DNA of 64,000 bases from Leptolyngbyaceae cyanobacterium (GCA_036703985.1 DATNQN010000002.1:1-64000); one strand, 5' to 3'. Numbered from the stretch's first letter, positions 1 through 9,620 are shown. The notes: generated from the sequence alone by a model not told the origin. Made by a program: numbers and translations.

Positions 1-333
1 GTTTTGTGTTATTCTGGCTTTCAAACTATATTTTTTTCTAGGTTCGTGGCGGCTTCTTGAGGCGCTCGCTTTCGCGCTTGCTCTCTCTCGACCGCTTTAC
101 TAATCTAACAATCCTTCCATTGCTTGTCAAGCTTTTGGATAGTCTTTTTTTGAAAATTCTACAAGCCTTATTCAGCAAGGGGTTTAGCCTGACAAGGGGA
201 GGAAGGGGTTGAAAAATTAAGAGAAAACAGATGAATAAGATCGCAATCTGCTTTATCTCCGCACGCTCCACCAAGTGGCCAATCGTGGATATGTTATTGT
301 AGTGAGTCGAAAGATTTGGTGAGCAGGGACAAA
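1..333. other. Upstream spacer of glyQ
   Basis: No gene is supported here. The stretch has a GC-rich part rich in gcgctcgc/gcgcttgctc-like units near 60-100 and a T-rich part near 145-152. A 78-codon open frame on the minus strand (38-274) has no recognisable family and ends in a low-complexity basic tail, so I do not call it. The glyQ promoter presumably lies in the right-hand part, but I cannot point to a convincing -10/-35 pair. Confidence 0.4.
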
Positions 334-1251
334 GTGACTATTACTTTTCAGTCAATCATTGCAACATTAAATAAGTTTTGGAGCGATCGCGGATGCCTGA
401 TTGCCCAACCATATGATGTAGAGAAAGGGGCAGGGACAAAGAATCCTCATACTTTTTTAAGAGCAATCGGTCCAGAACCTTGGGCAGTAGCCTACGTGGA
501 ACCTTGTCGGCGGCCAGGTGATGGACGTTATGGAGAAAATCCCAACCGCTTCCAACACTACTATCAGTATCAAGTATTAATCAAACCTTCTCCAGATCGT
601 ATCCAAGAAATTTATCTAAATTCGCTCAGAGCATTAGGCATTCATCCAGAAGAACACGACATTCGTTTTGTGGAAGATAACTGGGAGGATGCAGCAGTAG
701 GAGCCTGGGGAGTAGGCTGGGAAGTATGGTTAGATGGAATGGAAATTACTCAATTTACTTATTTTCAGCAATGTGGAGGGGTTGACTGCCGTCCCGTTTC
801 AATTGAAATTACCTATGGTTTAGAGCGATTGGCAATGTATCTTCAGGAAACAGATGCGATCGCTAAAATTCAATGGACAAACAACATTACATATGGAGAT
901 GTTCATCTGCAAAGCGAAATAGAACAGTGTGTCTATAACTTTGAAGCTTCTAATCCAGAAATGTTGTTTACCTTATTTAATTTATACCAGCAGGAAGCAG
1001 CGCAACTAATTAAAAAAGGATTGGTTCTACCAAGTCTTGACTATGTTTTGAAATGTTCTCACACTTTTAATCTGTTGGACGCTAGAGGAGTAATTTCTGT
1101 AACTGAGCGAACTCGCTACATAGGTAGAATTCGCAATATGGCAAAGCAAGTAGCTCAACTTTACTTGCAACAAAGAGAAAAGCTAGGGTTCCCGCTTCTC
1201 AAGTCACAACAAAAAAAAAGAGCCATCACTCCAATTGGTATCTTAAATTAA
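334..1251 (+). CDS. glyQ: Glycyl-tRNA synthetase alpha subunit
   Basis: GlyQ is the catalytic alpha subunit of the bacterial alpha2beta2 glycyl-tRNA synthetase, which charges tRNA-Gly in the cytoplasm. The protein carries family blocks such as [11 protein letters not shown] near the N-terminus, [31 protein letters not shown] and [22 protein letters not shown] near the C-terminus. The length of about 305 residues is normal. The frame is open back to a TTG at 316 and a GTG at 319. I prefer GTG 334 because an AGGGA ribosome site lies just upstream and the encoded start ([15 protein letters not shown]) aligns with the usual GlyQ N-terminus. The beta subunit gene glyS is not adjacent, as is common in cyanobacteria. 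Confidence 0.95.
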   Translation: MTITFQSIIATLNKFWSDRGCLIAQPYDVEKGAGTKNPHTFLRAIGPEPWAVAYVEPCRRPGDGRYGENPNRFQHYYQYQVLIKPSPDRIQEIYLNSLRALGIHPEEHDIRFVEDNWEDAAVGAWGVGWEVWLDGMEITQFTYFQQCGGVDCRPVSIEITYGLERLAMYLQETDAIAKIQWTNNITYGDVHLQSEIEQCVYNFEASNPEMLFTLFNLYQQEAAQLIKKGLVLPSLDYVLKCSHTFNLLDARGVISVTERTRYIGRIRNMAKQVAQLYLQQREKLGFPLLKSQQKKRAITPIGILN

Positions 1252-1366
1252 GGGATATAAGAAATGAAAGGTAAGAGTTTGCGAGTAAAATAAATACCGA
1301 GTTAAAACAAAGAAATTTCCAATCCAGATGTCAAATAGTTATTAAGGTAGCTGTCAAAGAGCAGTG

Positions 1367-1843
1367 ATGAATTTAAGTGAAATTTTAGAACCAATAGCTG
1401 ACCTGTTTAGAAAAATGGAAATTCCTGGTTCCATCGTTCATTGGGGTCATCCTTTAATGATGGGTATTGTAATATTTGTAATGGGTAGCTTCGTTGGTTG
1501 GGCCGGATGGCGGGGAAGGTTGGTTACCGATCCAGATGCGGCTAATCAAAGTAAAAGCGATCACCGCAAAATAGCACCTTTGATGTTTTTATTTTTAGCA
1601 GCAGGGTATACAGGCGGCTTGTTATCTTTGGTGATGCAACATCAACCAATTCTAGAAAGTTACCATTTTTGGACGGGTTCGATCGTACTAATTTTATTAA
1701 GTATTAATGCAGCGATCGCGCTCGGTAATTTTGGCAAAAATAAAGCTGCATTTCGCAAAGTTCACGCTTATATAGGTAGTATAGCTCTTGGTATATTATT
1801 CTTGCACGCCTTGCTGGGATTAAAGTTAGGTTTGTCCATTTAG
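1367..1843 (+). CDS. DUF4079 family membrane protein
   Basis: A protein of about 158 residues with four hydrophobic segments (roughly 27-47, 70-90, 100-120 and 135-155). It has conserved histidines, including H-W-G-H near residue 26, a histidine before residue 100 and H-A near 135. This matches the DUF4079 family of cyanobacterial and plastid integral membrane proteins, where such histidines have been taken as possible heme ligands. The function is not established. A GTG at 1364 directly precedes the ATG at 1367. The stop lies 16 bases before comEC, so the two are probably co-transcribed. Confidence 0.75.
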   Translation: MNLSEILEPIADLFRKMEIPGSIVHWGHPLMMGIVIFVMGSFVGWAGWRGRLVTDPDAANQSKSDHRKIAPLMFLFLAAGYTGGLLSLVMQHQPILESYHFWTGSIVLILLSINAAIALGNFGKNKAAFRKVHAYIGSIALGILFLHALLGLKLGLSI

Positions 1844-1859
1844 AACCAAAATGTAGCTA

Positions 1860-4163
1860 ATGAGTCAAGCCATAAGTGGTGTAATTCTTTGTCTGGCCTA
1901 TATTATAGGGCTGTTATCTACAGCATTTCCTTGGGGCGGATATGTCTTAATCGCCTTAGGAGTTGGATTGGCATTCATATTACCTCGTTGGTGGAAAAAA
2001 GGCCCAAAGCCATTTATATGGGTTGCATCTGGAATGGTAGCGCTACTAGCAACTATTTATTTCCAAGCGAAAGTTCCACAACCAGCAACTAATGATATCA
2101 GTAGTTTTATTAGACCAAATGATGGTAAGACTCAAGCACAAGTGGTAAAAGTGCGCGGTGAAGTTGAAAGTACACCTCGTCTTACTAGAAATCAAAGAGC
2201 GCAGTTTTGGTTAAAAGTTATTCAATTAGATGAGGTAGCTGGTAGCGATCGCCCGATGGTAGTGGGCAAAGATGTAACGGGTAAACTATACGTAACAGTC
2301 CCTTTATTACAAGCTACAGGTTTACATCCAGGTGATGAAATAGAAGTTACTGGTAATCTATATAAACCCAATCCTCCTGACAATCCAGGAAGCTTTGATT
2401 TTCAGGCTTATTTAGCTAAAGAAGGCGCTTTTGCAGGTCTAAAAGGTCGTCAAATTAGTTTAGTAGATGGAAAAGCCGAACCAGAATGGGGATGGTGGAC
2501 GATCCGGCAAAGAATAATTCGCGCTCAAACGAATTGGTTAGGTATACCGGAAGGGCCATTAGTTAGTGCAATGGTACTGGGAAGTCAAACAGTTAACCTG
2601 TACCTTTCAGTAGCAATTAGAGATCAATTTGCTAAGGTCGGACTAGCTCATGCTTTAGCGGCATCTGGCTTCCAAGTATCACTGATTCTCAGTGTAGTGT
2701 TGGCATTGAGCAGACGACTGCCAGTGAAAGCAAAATTTGCCTGTGGCGTTACAGCTTTGTTGCTTTTTTTAGGTTTGACTGGGCCGCAACCTTCAATGCT
2801 GAGAGCAATATTGATGGGTGTTGCTGCATTATTTGCTTTAGTTGCCGAACGGAAAATTAAACCAATAAGCTCTTTATTATTAGCTGCAACTTTATTATTA
2901 ATAGTTAATCCTCTTTGGATTTGGGATTTGAGTTTTCAATTAAGTTTTTTAGCTACTTTAGGATTAGTAGTAACAGTGCCAGTTTTACTTAAATGGCTAG
3001 ATTGGTTACCACCCTTATTTGCAAGTTTAATAGCAGTTCCTATTGCAGCTTCATTATGGACTTTACCGTTACAATTATATAATTTCAAGGTTATTTCTCC
3101 TTATAGCGTAATAGTAAGTATAATTACTACAATTCCTTTAACAATAATTAGTATTGGCGGCTTTATCAGTGCAATTGCTGCATTAGCTTGGCCTTTAGCA
3201 GGAAGTGCGATCGCTTCATTACTATATTATCCCACTCATTGGCTAATTTTGCTAGTAGAGTTTTTCTATAAATTACCAGGAAATTCAGTAGCAGTAGGAG
3301 CTATTTCAAGTATTCAATTAATGGTAATTTACGGAATCATCTTGTTAGTATGGTTGTTTACTGGTTTTCATAAACGCTGGTGGATAGGCGGTTTGATAGC
3401 AATTTTACTAATTGTAATTCCAGCGTGGCAATCCAAATCAAATTTATTTCGAGTGACCGTTCTTTCCACAGATAGAGAACCCGTATTGGTGATTCAAGAT
3501 CGTGGAAAAGTTGCGTTAATTAATACTGGTGATGCTAATACAGCAAGATTTACCGTAATCCCATTTTTACAACAGGAAGGTGTGAATAAAATTGATTGGG
3601 CTATCGCAACTGATTCCGGGCGTACTACAGATAACGGATGGGCGACAACTCTTGATAGTATTCCAATAGAAAATTTTTATAGTTATGTAGAGCCAAAATT
3701 TGACTCAAAGAGTCAGTCTGTTATTGCTAGTGCCATACAAGCAGATAAAGGGAATTATCAAAATTTGGTTGTTGGTCAAACAGTGCAGATTGGTTCCTCA
3801 ACAGTTAAGTTAATTAATAGTGAGTTGCCCATATGGGAATTCAAGATTCAAGGGGAAAATTGGTTATTACTGGGAGAACTTCAACCGGATCAGCAAAATC
3901 CATTAGCAACTAACGGAGAAGTGGGAAAAACTCACGTCCTTTGGTGGTCGGGACAAACGTTAGCCTCAAATCTGTTGAAAGCGTTAGAACCAGTGGTCGC
4001 GATTTCATTTTCTAATTCCGTTGCGCCAGAAACCTTAGTTGAATTGCGCCAAGGAAAAACCAAGTTTTACAGCACCAGTCGCGATGGCGCAATTCTATGG
4101 ACTCCCGATACTGGCTTCGATACTACTTTGGAGTTAGCGGAAAACCAATCTAGTTTGCTCTAG
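1860..4163 (+). CDS. comEC: ComEC/Rec2-type DNA uptake channel
   Basis: ComEC is the inner-membrane channel that carries single-stranded DNA into the cytoplasm during natural transformation. This 767-residue protein has two or three N-terminal membrane segments, then a DUF4131-like soluble domain (about 90-220), then the polytopic Competence domain (about 230-530) with LAHALAASGFQVSLIL and GPQPSMLRAILMG motifs. The C-terminal 230 residues fall where the metallo-beta-lactamase-like domain sits. That domain is degenerate: the HxHxDH metal motif expected after the INTGD turn reads TDSGRTTDNGW. The start ATG 1860 follows the DUF4079 gene closely. The nuclease-like function of the C-terminus is therefore doubtful, while the channel assignment is solid. 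Confidence 0.9.
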   Translation: MSQAISGVILCLAYIIGLLSTAFPWGGYVLIALGVGLAFILPRWWKKGPKPFIWVASGMVALLATIYFQAKVPQPATNDISSFIRPNDGKTQAQVVKVRGEVESTPRLTRNQRAQFWLKVIQLDEVAGSDRPMVVGKDVTGKLYVTVPLLQATGLHPGDEIEVTGNLYKPNPPDNPGSFDFQAYLAKEGAFAGLKGRQISLVDGKAEPEWGWWTIRQRIIRAQTNWLGIPEGPLVSAMVLGSQTVNLYLSVAIRDQFAKVGLAHALAASGFQVSLILSVVLALSRRLPVKAKFACGVTALLLFLGLTGPQPSMLRAILMGVAALFALVAERKIKPISSLLLAATLLLIVNPLWIWDLSFQLSFLATLGLVVTVPVLLKWLDWLPPLFASLIAVPIAASLWTLPLQLYNFKVISPYSVIVSIITTIPLTIISIGGFISAIAALAWPLAGSAIASLLYYPTHWLILLVEFFYKLPGNSVAVGAISSIQLMVIYGIILLVWLFTGFHKRWWIGGLIAILLIVIPAWQSKSNLFRVTVLSTDREPVLVIQDRGKVALINTGDANTARFTVIPFLQQEGVNKIDWAIATDSGRTTDNGWATTLDSIPIENFYSYVEPKFDSKSQSVIASAIQADKGNYQNLVVGQTVQIGSSTVKLINSELPIWEFKIQGENWLLLGELQPDQQNPLATNGEVGKTHVLWWSGQTLASNLLKALEPVVAISFSNSVAPETLVELRQGKTKFYSTSRDGAILWTPDTGFDTTLELAENQSSLL

Positions 4164-4213
4164 TGGGGTGACAAATTAGCATAAAGATGAGTAAAATTAA
4201 TAAAAGCACCTGT

Positions 4214-4300
4214 GGAGAGGTGGCAGAGTGGTTGAATGCGGCGCACTCGAAATGCGCTTTGGCGGAAACGCCAACGTGGGTTCAAATCCCACCCTCTCCG
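4214..4300 (+). tRNA. tRNA-Ser(CGA)
   Basis: An 87-nt class II tRNA. The acceptor arms GGAGAGG (4214-4220) and CCTCTCC (4293-4299) pair fully, with discriminator G at 4300. The anticodon loop CTCGAAA gives anticodon CGA. The long variable arm (TTTGGCGGAAACGCCAA region) is typical of serine tRNA, and the T-arm has GGGTTCAAATCCC. The CCA end is not encoded. Confidence 0.96.
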
Positions 4301-4360
4301 TTGATTTTTACCTATTCATCAAAGGATTTTATTAATTTTCTTAAAATTTTTTAAGAAAAT

Positions 4361-4467
4361 TACAGCGGTTCCCGCAGTAGTGAGGTACACCAAATATAGC
4401 GGTAGCGACTGTAAGAAATAAGTTTGGTAAATTCTGACTGTACCTCATAACAGAGAAAACCGCTGTA
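4361..4467. mobile_element. MITE-like element, about 105 bp
   Basis: Terminal inverted repeats ACAGCGGTT (4362-4370) and AACCGCTGT (4458-4466) are perfect. A second inner pair GTGAGGTAC (4380-4388) and GTACCTCA (4440-4447) lies at matched spacing. The ends are bounded by TA on both sides, the target-site signature of IS630/Tc1-mariner type elements. There is no coding capacity, so this looks like a non-autonomous miniature element inserted downstream of the tRNA. The family assignment is inference from ends and size. Confidence 0.65.
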
Positions 4468-4652
4468 TTTTTATTTATTTGAAAGTTTGTCTGCCTAATC
4501 AAAAGGATTGGTGGATTTTGACCTAACTAGATGAAGATAGTGGTTTTAAGTTAGTAAAAATATATCTCCGTCGAGTTATCCATCCTTCAGACAATCCAGT
4601 TTGGAACGGTCATTGAAACTGTGTTGGTATAAGCAGGTTCTTAACGTAGTTT

Positions 4653-4677
4653 TTAAAGGTTTTTTGTTAACCTTTAA
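4653..4677 (+). terminator. Hairpin with T-run
   Basis: TTAAAGGTT (4653-4661) and AACCTTTAA (4669-4677) form a perfect 9-bp stem with a 7-nt loop, followed by ATTTTTTG. The T-run is on the plus strand. It may end leftover plus-strand transcription from the comEC/tRNA side before the convergent kinase gene. The stem is AT-rich, so it would be weak. Confidence 0.4.
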
Positions 4678-4689
4678 ATTTTTTGAATT

Positions 4690-7600
4690 TTAAATTATGT
4701 TTTCCTGAACTTTATGGGGTAATTCTACATCAAAATGCGTCCAGCCATTGCCGCTTTCCACCTTAATATTTCCTCCCATTTGTTCCACCAGCTTTTGAAC
4801 TAAAGCAAGCCCTAAGCCGGTACCCCCTTGTTTCCAAAGGTCTGCTTGGAGAACTCGATAAAACTTTCTAAACAAATGAGGTAATTCAGCAACAGGTATT
4901 TCCACTTCATTACTGACGTTGAACACAGTTAAGGGAACTTGATTATGAACTGTCACTGATGATTTAGAGTGGTTAATTAAGGAATTAGGCTCTCCCTCAT
5001 TGTCAGAACTAGTCGTTCCTATTCCTCTACCATTTGGATAATACTCAACCTGCAAAATTATGCCGCCTCCAGATGGAGTATATTTACAAGCATTGTTCAG
5101 TAATTCTACAACTATTCTTCCCAATCCAGCCCGGTCTGTGAGTAAGGGAGGTACATTAGGAGAAAGTTTAAATTGAAAGTTTTGGCTGCGTTCTTGAACG
5201 CGACTGAGAAATGGTTCGACAATAGAAGGTAACCACTCTTGTAGATTAACTGATTCGGCTAGAGATAAAGGATAGGATTCGGCTTCTAATCTTTGCAAGT
5301 CTAACAAATCGTTTATTAATTCGGTTTCGCGATCGCACTCGGATTTAAGAATTTGTAAATATCTTTCCTGTCGTTCTGGTGAGGGAGCAATTTTTAACAT
5401 TTGAATGGCCATTTTCATATTAGCCATCGGCGTGCGTAATTCGTGAGAAACTGTACTCAAAAAGTCATCTTTGAGCAAGTTTAGCTTTTCTAATTCTGCT
5501 ACTCTGGCTTGCTCTGCTCGATAAAGTCTAGCTTGCCTAATTGCGATCGCGCATTGATTTGCTACCTGTTGTACTAGTCTAATTTCTAATTCTCTAAAAG
5601 CATATTCCTTATGATTAATTAACCACAAATCTCCCAACACGCCTTCATTATCAAAAATTGGGCAAGTAAACATCGAGACTAACCCTCGTACCGGATTAGG
5701 CACGATAGAACAAAATTGAAAATACTCTTTTCGTAATAGTTGATTGTATATTTCCGGCCATTTTCCCATTTGGGCTACCCGTCCTTGTTCGCCTGGAATG
5801 GAAACGGCATATTCATAACGAATAGTAGAAGTACCTTTTTCAAGATCGTAAATAGCTGCGTTACAAGAGCTAATATTTAACCCAGTTGCTAACTCTCTAA
5901 CCGCTGTTTGTAAAATTTGGTTTTCATCTAAACTATCCCTTACTTTATCCGTGATGCGTTTGAGCATTGTTTCTAATTCCAATGCTTGTTGTAACTGGGC
6001 TGTTCGTTCTTGCACTTGGCTTTCTAACTCAGCATTCAATCGAGAAATTTGTTTAAAAAGGGAAGATTGTTGAATTGCAAGCGCTAACGTACTGGCTAAA
6101 TTTTGTAACAATTCAATTTCAAACGGTTGCCAATGACGAGATTCCGAACACTGATGAGCGCATAATAAACCCCACAACTGTTTGTTAAATACAATTGGTA
6201 CAACTAAATTAGCTCTAATGTTTATTTTTTCTAAAAGTTTTTTGTGGCACTCACTAACATTGGCTATTTTAATATCATCAATAGCCGATATTTGCCCTTG
6301 TTGAAACTTCTCAATATATTTACTATTAAAACAAGTATCATTACAGTAAACATTTAATACTGATGAGCAATTTGGTGCAATAGATTCTACAATAAACTTA
6401 CCTCCATTTTTTCGATCGATTTGGTAAATAGCTACTCGTTCTACTTGTAAAAAACTACGTACTTCTGCAACGGCTTGACTAATAATTTCATCTACGTTCA
6501 ATGACTGACGAATGCGTTCTTGCATCATTCCTAACAAACGCTCTCGTTCAGTTTGTTGCCGAAGAGCTTCTTCTGCTTGTTTGCGCTCTGTGATATCTTG
6601 TGCTGCACCATATATTAGCAATACCCGCTCTTTATCGTCACAATAAACTGGTTGGCTGTAGTCACGCAGCCAACGAATTTTTCCTTCTTTAGTAAAAATT
6701 CGGTATTCGCTGATATCTGATTGCCAACACAAAATGGTTTGTAGGCGCTCCGAAAAAATCGGCATATCATCAGGATGAATCAGCGTTTGCCAACCATTCC
6801 TTGCTTTGATTTCTTCCCAACTAAAACCAGATATTCTGCTAAAAGCACCTGTAATCCAATCAGTAATAAATCTTCCTTCAGAATCAATTCTAGCAGCATA
6901 GGCAAAGTCGGATGTTAGTTCGGAAACTATTCGATAGCGTTCTTCACTTTTTGCTAATTGTCTTTCTGCTTGCTTGCGCTCGGTTACGTCTCTAACAATT
7001 AAAACGATTTCCTCGTTAAGTACGGGTACGATTCTAGCTTCAAAATCATATTTTTTCCCATTGTTTATTTGATATTCAAAAGTTTCTATCTTTTTACTGA
7101 TAGAGGCTTCTTTAATAATTTTACTGGCTTTATTAGCAATTGGTTTAGGGAGGATTTCCGATACTTTTTTGCCTAATAACTCGTTAGCAGGTAATTGAAG
7201 CTTAAAGTTCGGAGGAGCTTTATAATCTAAATAAATACCATCTTTATTTAAAAGAAAAATAGCATCTGGTATGGCATCTAATAAAAATTGTGTTGTTTGG
7301 TTAGGTTGCCATGCTGAATTAGTTTCTTTGGAGTTGCTAATATTAATAAATATTCCCACAAAACCAGCGATTTTGCCATTAGATTCTTTAATAGTTGAGT
7401 AAGTTACTTCTACCCAAAATCGATTACCGTCTTTTCGTTGTAGTAAAATTTGTCCCGTCCACTGACCCCGATCTAACAGGACACGGATAATTCTTCGTGC
7501 TTGTTCGCTACTTTTTTGAGGAAGGATAATAATTTTATCAATATTTTCGCTTATTACTTCTGATGCTTGCCATTGATATAGTATTTCGGAATGGCGGTTC

Positions 7601-7794
7601 CAGTAAGTAATTCTTCCTTTTCTATCCGTAGCAATAACGGCTTGAGAAATATGATTTAAAAGGGATGCCTCAAAACCCATTTGCTTTTCTACCTGCGGCT
7701 GTACTTCTGCCGCTATGAAGATTGATGAGCTTAGTCGATCGACTACGCTATCCTGACGGTATTCATCTAGACTATCAAACCGTTCTAGTTTCAT
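4690..7794 (-). CDS. Cyanobacteriochrome sensor histidine kinase (DXCF type)
   Basis: A 1034-residue cytoplasmic sensor kinase. Order: PAS about 44-155, PAS 170-275, PAS 290-405, GAF1 425-580, coiled coil 585-610, GAF2 610-765, HisKA with SHELRTP (phospho-acceptor His784), and HATPase with N box (ELLNNACKYTPSGGG) and G box (GGTGLGLALV). GAF1 shows the features of a bilin-binding cyanobacteriochrome: D-T-C-F at 486-489 (the DXCF second-cysteine motif), C516-H517 (the canonical bilin cysteine plus His), then LVVPI and LWGLLCAHQC. The 28-residue gap between the two cysteines matches TePixJ-type blue/green sensors. GAF2 lacks these cysteines. No receiver domain or regulator gene is adjacent. Light sensing is inferred from motifs; histidine kinase activity is very likely. 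Confidence 0.88.
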   Translation of the reverse strand: MKLERFDSLDEYRQDSVVDRLSSSIFIAAEVQPQVEKQMGFEASLLNHISQAVIATDRKGRITYWNRHSEILYQWQASEVISENIDKIIILPQKSSEQARRIIRVLLDRGQWTGQILLQRKDGNRFWVEVTYSTIKESNGKIAGFVGIFINISNSKETNSAWQPNQTTQFLLDAIPDAIFLLNKDGIYLDYKAPPNFKLQLPANELLGKKVSEILPKPIANKASKIIKEASISKKIETFEYQINNGKKYDFEARIVPVLNEEIVLIVRDVTERKQAERQLAKSEERYRIVSELTSDFAYAARIDSEGRFITDWITGAFSRISGFSWEEIKARNGWQTLIHPDDMPIFSERLQTILCWQSDISEYRIFTKEGKIRWLRDYSQPVYCDDKERVLLIYGAAQDITERKQAEEALRQQTERERLLGMMQERIRQSLNVDEIISQAVAEVRSFLQVERVAIYQIDRKNGGKFIVESIAPNCSSVLNVYCNDTCFNSKYIEKFQQGQISAIDDIKIANVSECHKKLLEKINIRANLVVPIVFNKQLWGLLCAHQCSESRHWQPFEIELLQNLASTLALAIQQSSLFKQISRLNAELESQVQERTAQLQQALELETMLKRITDKVRDSLDENQILQTAVRELATGLNISSCNAAIYDLEKGTSTIRYEYAVSIPGEQGRVAQMGKWPEIYNQLLRKEYFQFCSIVPNPVRGLVSMFTCPIFDNEGVLGDLWLINHKEYAFRELEIRLVQQVANQCAIAIRQARLYRAEQARVAELEKLNLLKDDFLSTVSHELRTPMANMKMAIQMLKIAPSPERQERYLQILKSECDRETELINDLLDLQRLEAESYPLSLAESVNLQEWLPSIVEPFLSRVQERSQNFQFKLSPNVPPLLTDRAGLGRIVVELLNNACKYTPSGGGIILQVEYYPNGRGIGTTSSDNEGEPNSLINHSKSSVTVHNQVPLTVFNVSNEVEIPVAELPHLFRKFYRVLQADLWKQGGTGLGLALVQKLVEQMGGNIKVESGNGWTHFDVELPHKVQENII

Positions 7795-8096
7795 ACTTAC
7801 AATTATGCGTCTCCTGGTTCAGAGTAAGTGCTACAACTACCGTTACAGAATCAGGCTAGACCAGCTAATACTAGCAATGTAAACTCTTTCCCTGCTTGCG
7901 TCCATAGGAACATATTTTTTAATATTCATCAGTCCTTAGAGGGATAGTAGCAAAAGAGGATGTGATTATTAAAACACTCTAAATTTATTTATATTGTTAA
8001 TCAAACTTGAATAACACTTGAGTGGTTTGCACGTCAAGAGATAGATGCCGGAAAATATGTTAAAATTTGTAAAAAATAATTAATAATACTGAGGAA
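7795..8096. other. Divergent spacer
   Basis: This 302-bp spacer lies between the minus-strand cyanobacteriochrome kinase and the plus-strand HEAT-repeat gene, so it must hold the promoters of both. I see AT-rich sequence but no clear operator. GAGGA at 8091-8095 is an unusually close ribosome site for the ATG at 8097. Confidence 0.4.
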
Positions 8097-8768
8097 ATGA
8101 ATCAACCTAAGTTAGAAGAAATTTCGGCCCAGCTAGAAAGTAGCTCTTCTCGCGATCGAATGCTTGCTTTAGCGAAGCTGAGAGATGTTCCAGCAATCGA
8201 GGCAGTGCCTTTGATTAAAAAAGTTTTGGATGATGAAAACCTGCAAATTCGTTCAATGGCCGTGTTTGCTTTAGGGATTAAACAGACACCAGAGTGTTAT
8301 CCGATTTTAGTGAAATTGCTGGAAACTGACCCGGATTACGGAATTCGTGCGGATGCAGCAGGTGCTTTGGGTTACTTAGAAGATAGACGTGCCTTAGAAC
8401 CATTGGTACGAGCTTTTTATGAAGATACCGATTGGCTGGTGCGTTTCAGCGCGGCAGTAGCACTGGGAAATCTGAAGGACTTACGTGCTTATGAAGTATT
8501 GATTGAAGCTTTAGATAGCAAAGAAGTGGTTCTGCAACAGGCTGCGATCGCAGCTTTGGGTGAAATCAAAGCCGTAGAATCAGTAGAGTCTATTCTCCGC
8601 TTTGCTCAAGCTGAGGATTGGCTAGTACGCCAGCGCTTGGCAGAAGCTTTAGGACATCTTCCTCATCCGAAAAGCGTTCCCGCTCTCAAATACCTAGCAA
8701 AAGATAGCCATCACCAAGTTGCAGAAGCTGCAAAAATTTCCTTACGTCGTTTAAATGATGAAGCTTGA
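8097..8768 (+). CDS. HEAT-repeat protein of the PBS-lyase/NblB-like type
   Basis: A 223-residue soluble protein made of about six HEAT-like repeats. The units show the D-x-x-(V/I)-R-x-x-A-x-x-A-L-G pattern, for example at GIRADAAGALGYL, LVRFSAAVALGNL, VLQQAAIAALGEI and LVRQRLAEALGHL. The same solenoid is used by the CpcE/F phycobilin lyases and by the phycobilisome degradation factor NblB. With cpcS next on the same strand a role in phycobilisome assembly or turnover is plausible, but the repeat fold alone cannot fix the partner. Most widespread cyanobacterial members are of unknown function. Confidence 0.75.
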   Translation: MNQPKLEEISAQLESSSSRDRMLALAKLRDVPAIEAVPLIKKVLDDENLQIRSMAVFALGIKQTPECYPILVKLLETDPDYGIRADAAGALGYLEDRRALEPLVRAFYEDTDWLVRFSAAVALGNLKDLRAYEVLIEALDSKEVVLQQAAIAALGEIKAVESVESILRFAQAEDWLVRQRLAEALGHLPHPKSVPALKYLAKDSHHQVAEAAKISLRRLNDEA

Positions 8769-8840
8769 AGGATGAAAAATAAAAATTAAAAAATTATTCT
8801 CATCCCCATCTGCCCACCTCCCCATCTCCCCATACCTTGT
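8764..8840 (+). repeat. Composite short-repeat spacer (GGATGAA ... CCCATCTCC)
   Basis: Just after the HEAT gene stop comes GAAGGATGAA, an AT spacer (AAATAAAAATTAAAAAATT), then C-rich CCCATCT/CCCACCTCC units. The same two-part design occurs in several other spacers in this window. Confidence 0.6.
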
Positions 8841-8891
8841 AAGATTGGAATCGGGATTGAAAAAAACTTTTGGCGCGAGAAAATTTGTTTC

Positions 8892-9461
8892 ATGGATATT
8901 CAAGAATTTTTCCAGCTAAGTGCTGGCAAATGGTTTTCACAGCGTACTAGCCATCATTTAGCGTTTAAGCAATCAGAGAATGGCAAGTCCAATATCACTA
9001 TTGAAATGCTGCCCGCAGACGATCCGAAAGTGATCGAACTATGTCAGGAGTATAACGTACCTCCAGAGAGTGCTAGAGGTGCGGCTCGCGTCAGTTGGGA
9101 CGGTACGATGGAATGGGATGAGGAAAAACACGCTGGTTCTTCGGTGTTGGTACCGATTCCCGATCCCGATAAGCCTAATGAAGGCAAGTTATTGCGGGAT
9201 GTAGGCTATGCTGAAAAGGCGGGAGTAGCCGGTCGCTACATTATGAGCGGCGATGGTGCGTTAACCTTGATTACCGAGTACGAGACGATGTACTCAGAGG
9301 AGCGCATTTGGTTTGCCAGCCCTAATTTGCGGCTGAGAACTAGCATTTTGAAACGGTTTGGTGGCTTTAGCATGGCATCTTTTTGCTCGGAAATTCGGAT
9401 GGGTGTTACCCAAAGTGCTGCCAAGCAAGCAGATGCTTCTGAAGTAAAGGTTAAAAGTTAA
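8892..9461 (+). CDS. cpcS: Phycobiliprotein chromophore lyase, CpcS/CpeS family
   Basis: Members of this lipocalin-fold family attach phycocyanobilin to Cys84-type sites of phycobiliprotein subunits. The 189-residue length and blocks such as [20 protein letters not shown] near the start, [10 protein letters not shown] mid-protein, and [17 protein letters not shown] near the C-terminus fit CpcS well. The SQR-T-x-H-H segment and the C-terminal W-F-A-x-x-N-L-R-x-R block are family hallmarks. It follows the HEAT-repeat gene on the same strand after 123 bp of repeat-rich spacer. Which subfamily (CpcS-I, CpcS-III or CpeS) cannot be settled without alignment. Confidence 0.88.
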   Translation: MDIQEFFQLSAGKWFSQRTSHHLAFKQSENGKSNITIEMLPADDPKVIELCQEYNVPPESARGAARVSWDGTMEWDEEKHAGSSVLVPIPDPDKPNEGKLLRDVGYAEKAGVAGRYIMSGDGALTLITEYETMYSEERIWFASPNLRLRTSILKRFGGFSMASFCSEIRMGVTQSAAKQADASEVKVKS

Positions 9462-9620
9462 AAATTTTAAATTAATAGCAAACTGGCTGTTATCCGGTTA
9501 GTTATTGGTTTTCCTTTTTTTCTTTCTCAAGTGGAGCGCGACACCGATAGTCGATCTCGTCTTTTTCGCCCTATCTCCCATCAACCTATTTTTCCATACA
9601 AATAGTGAGAAAATTCTGCG

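Noticed and set aside
38-274. 78-codon minus-strand open frame upstream of glyQ
   Set aside because: No family, low-complexity basic tail, no ribosome site; GC-rich spacer sequence explains the open frame.
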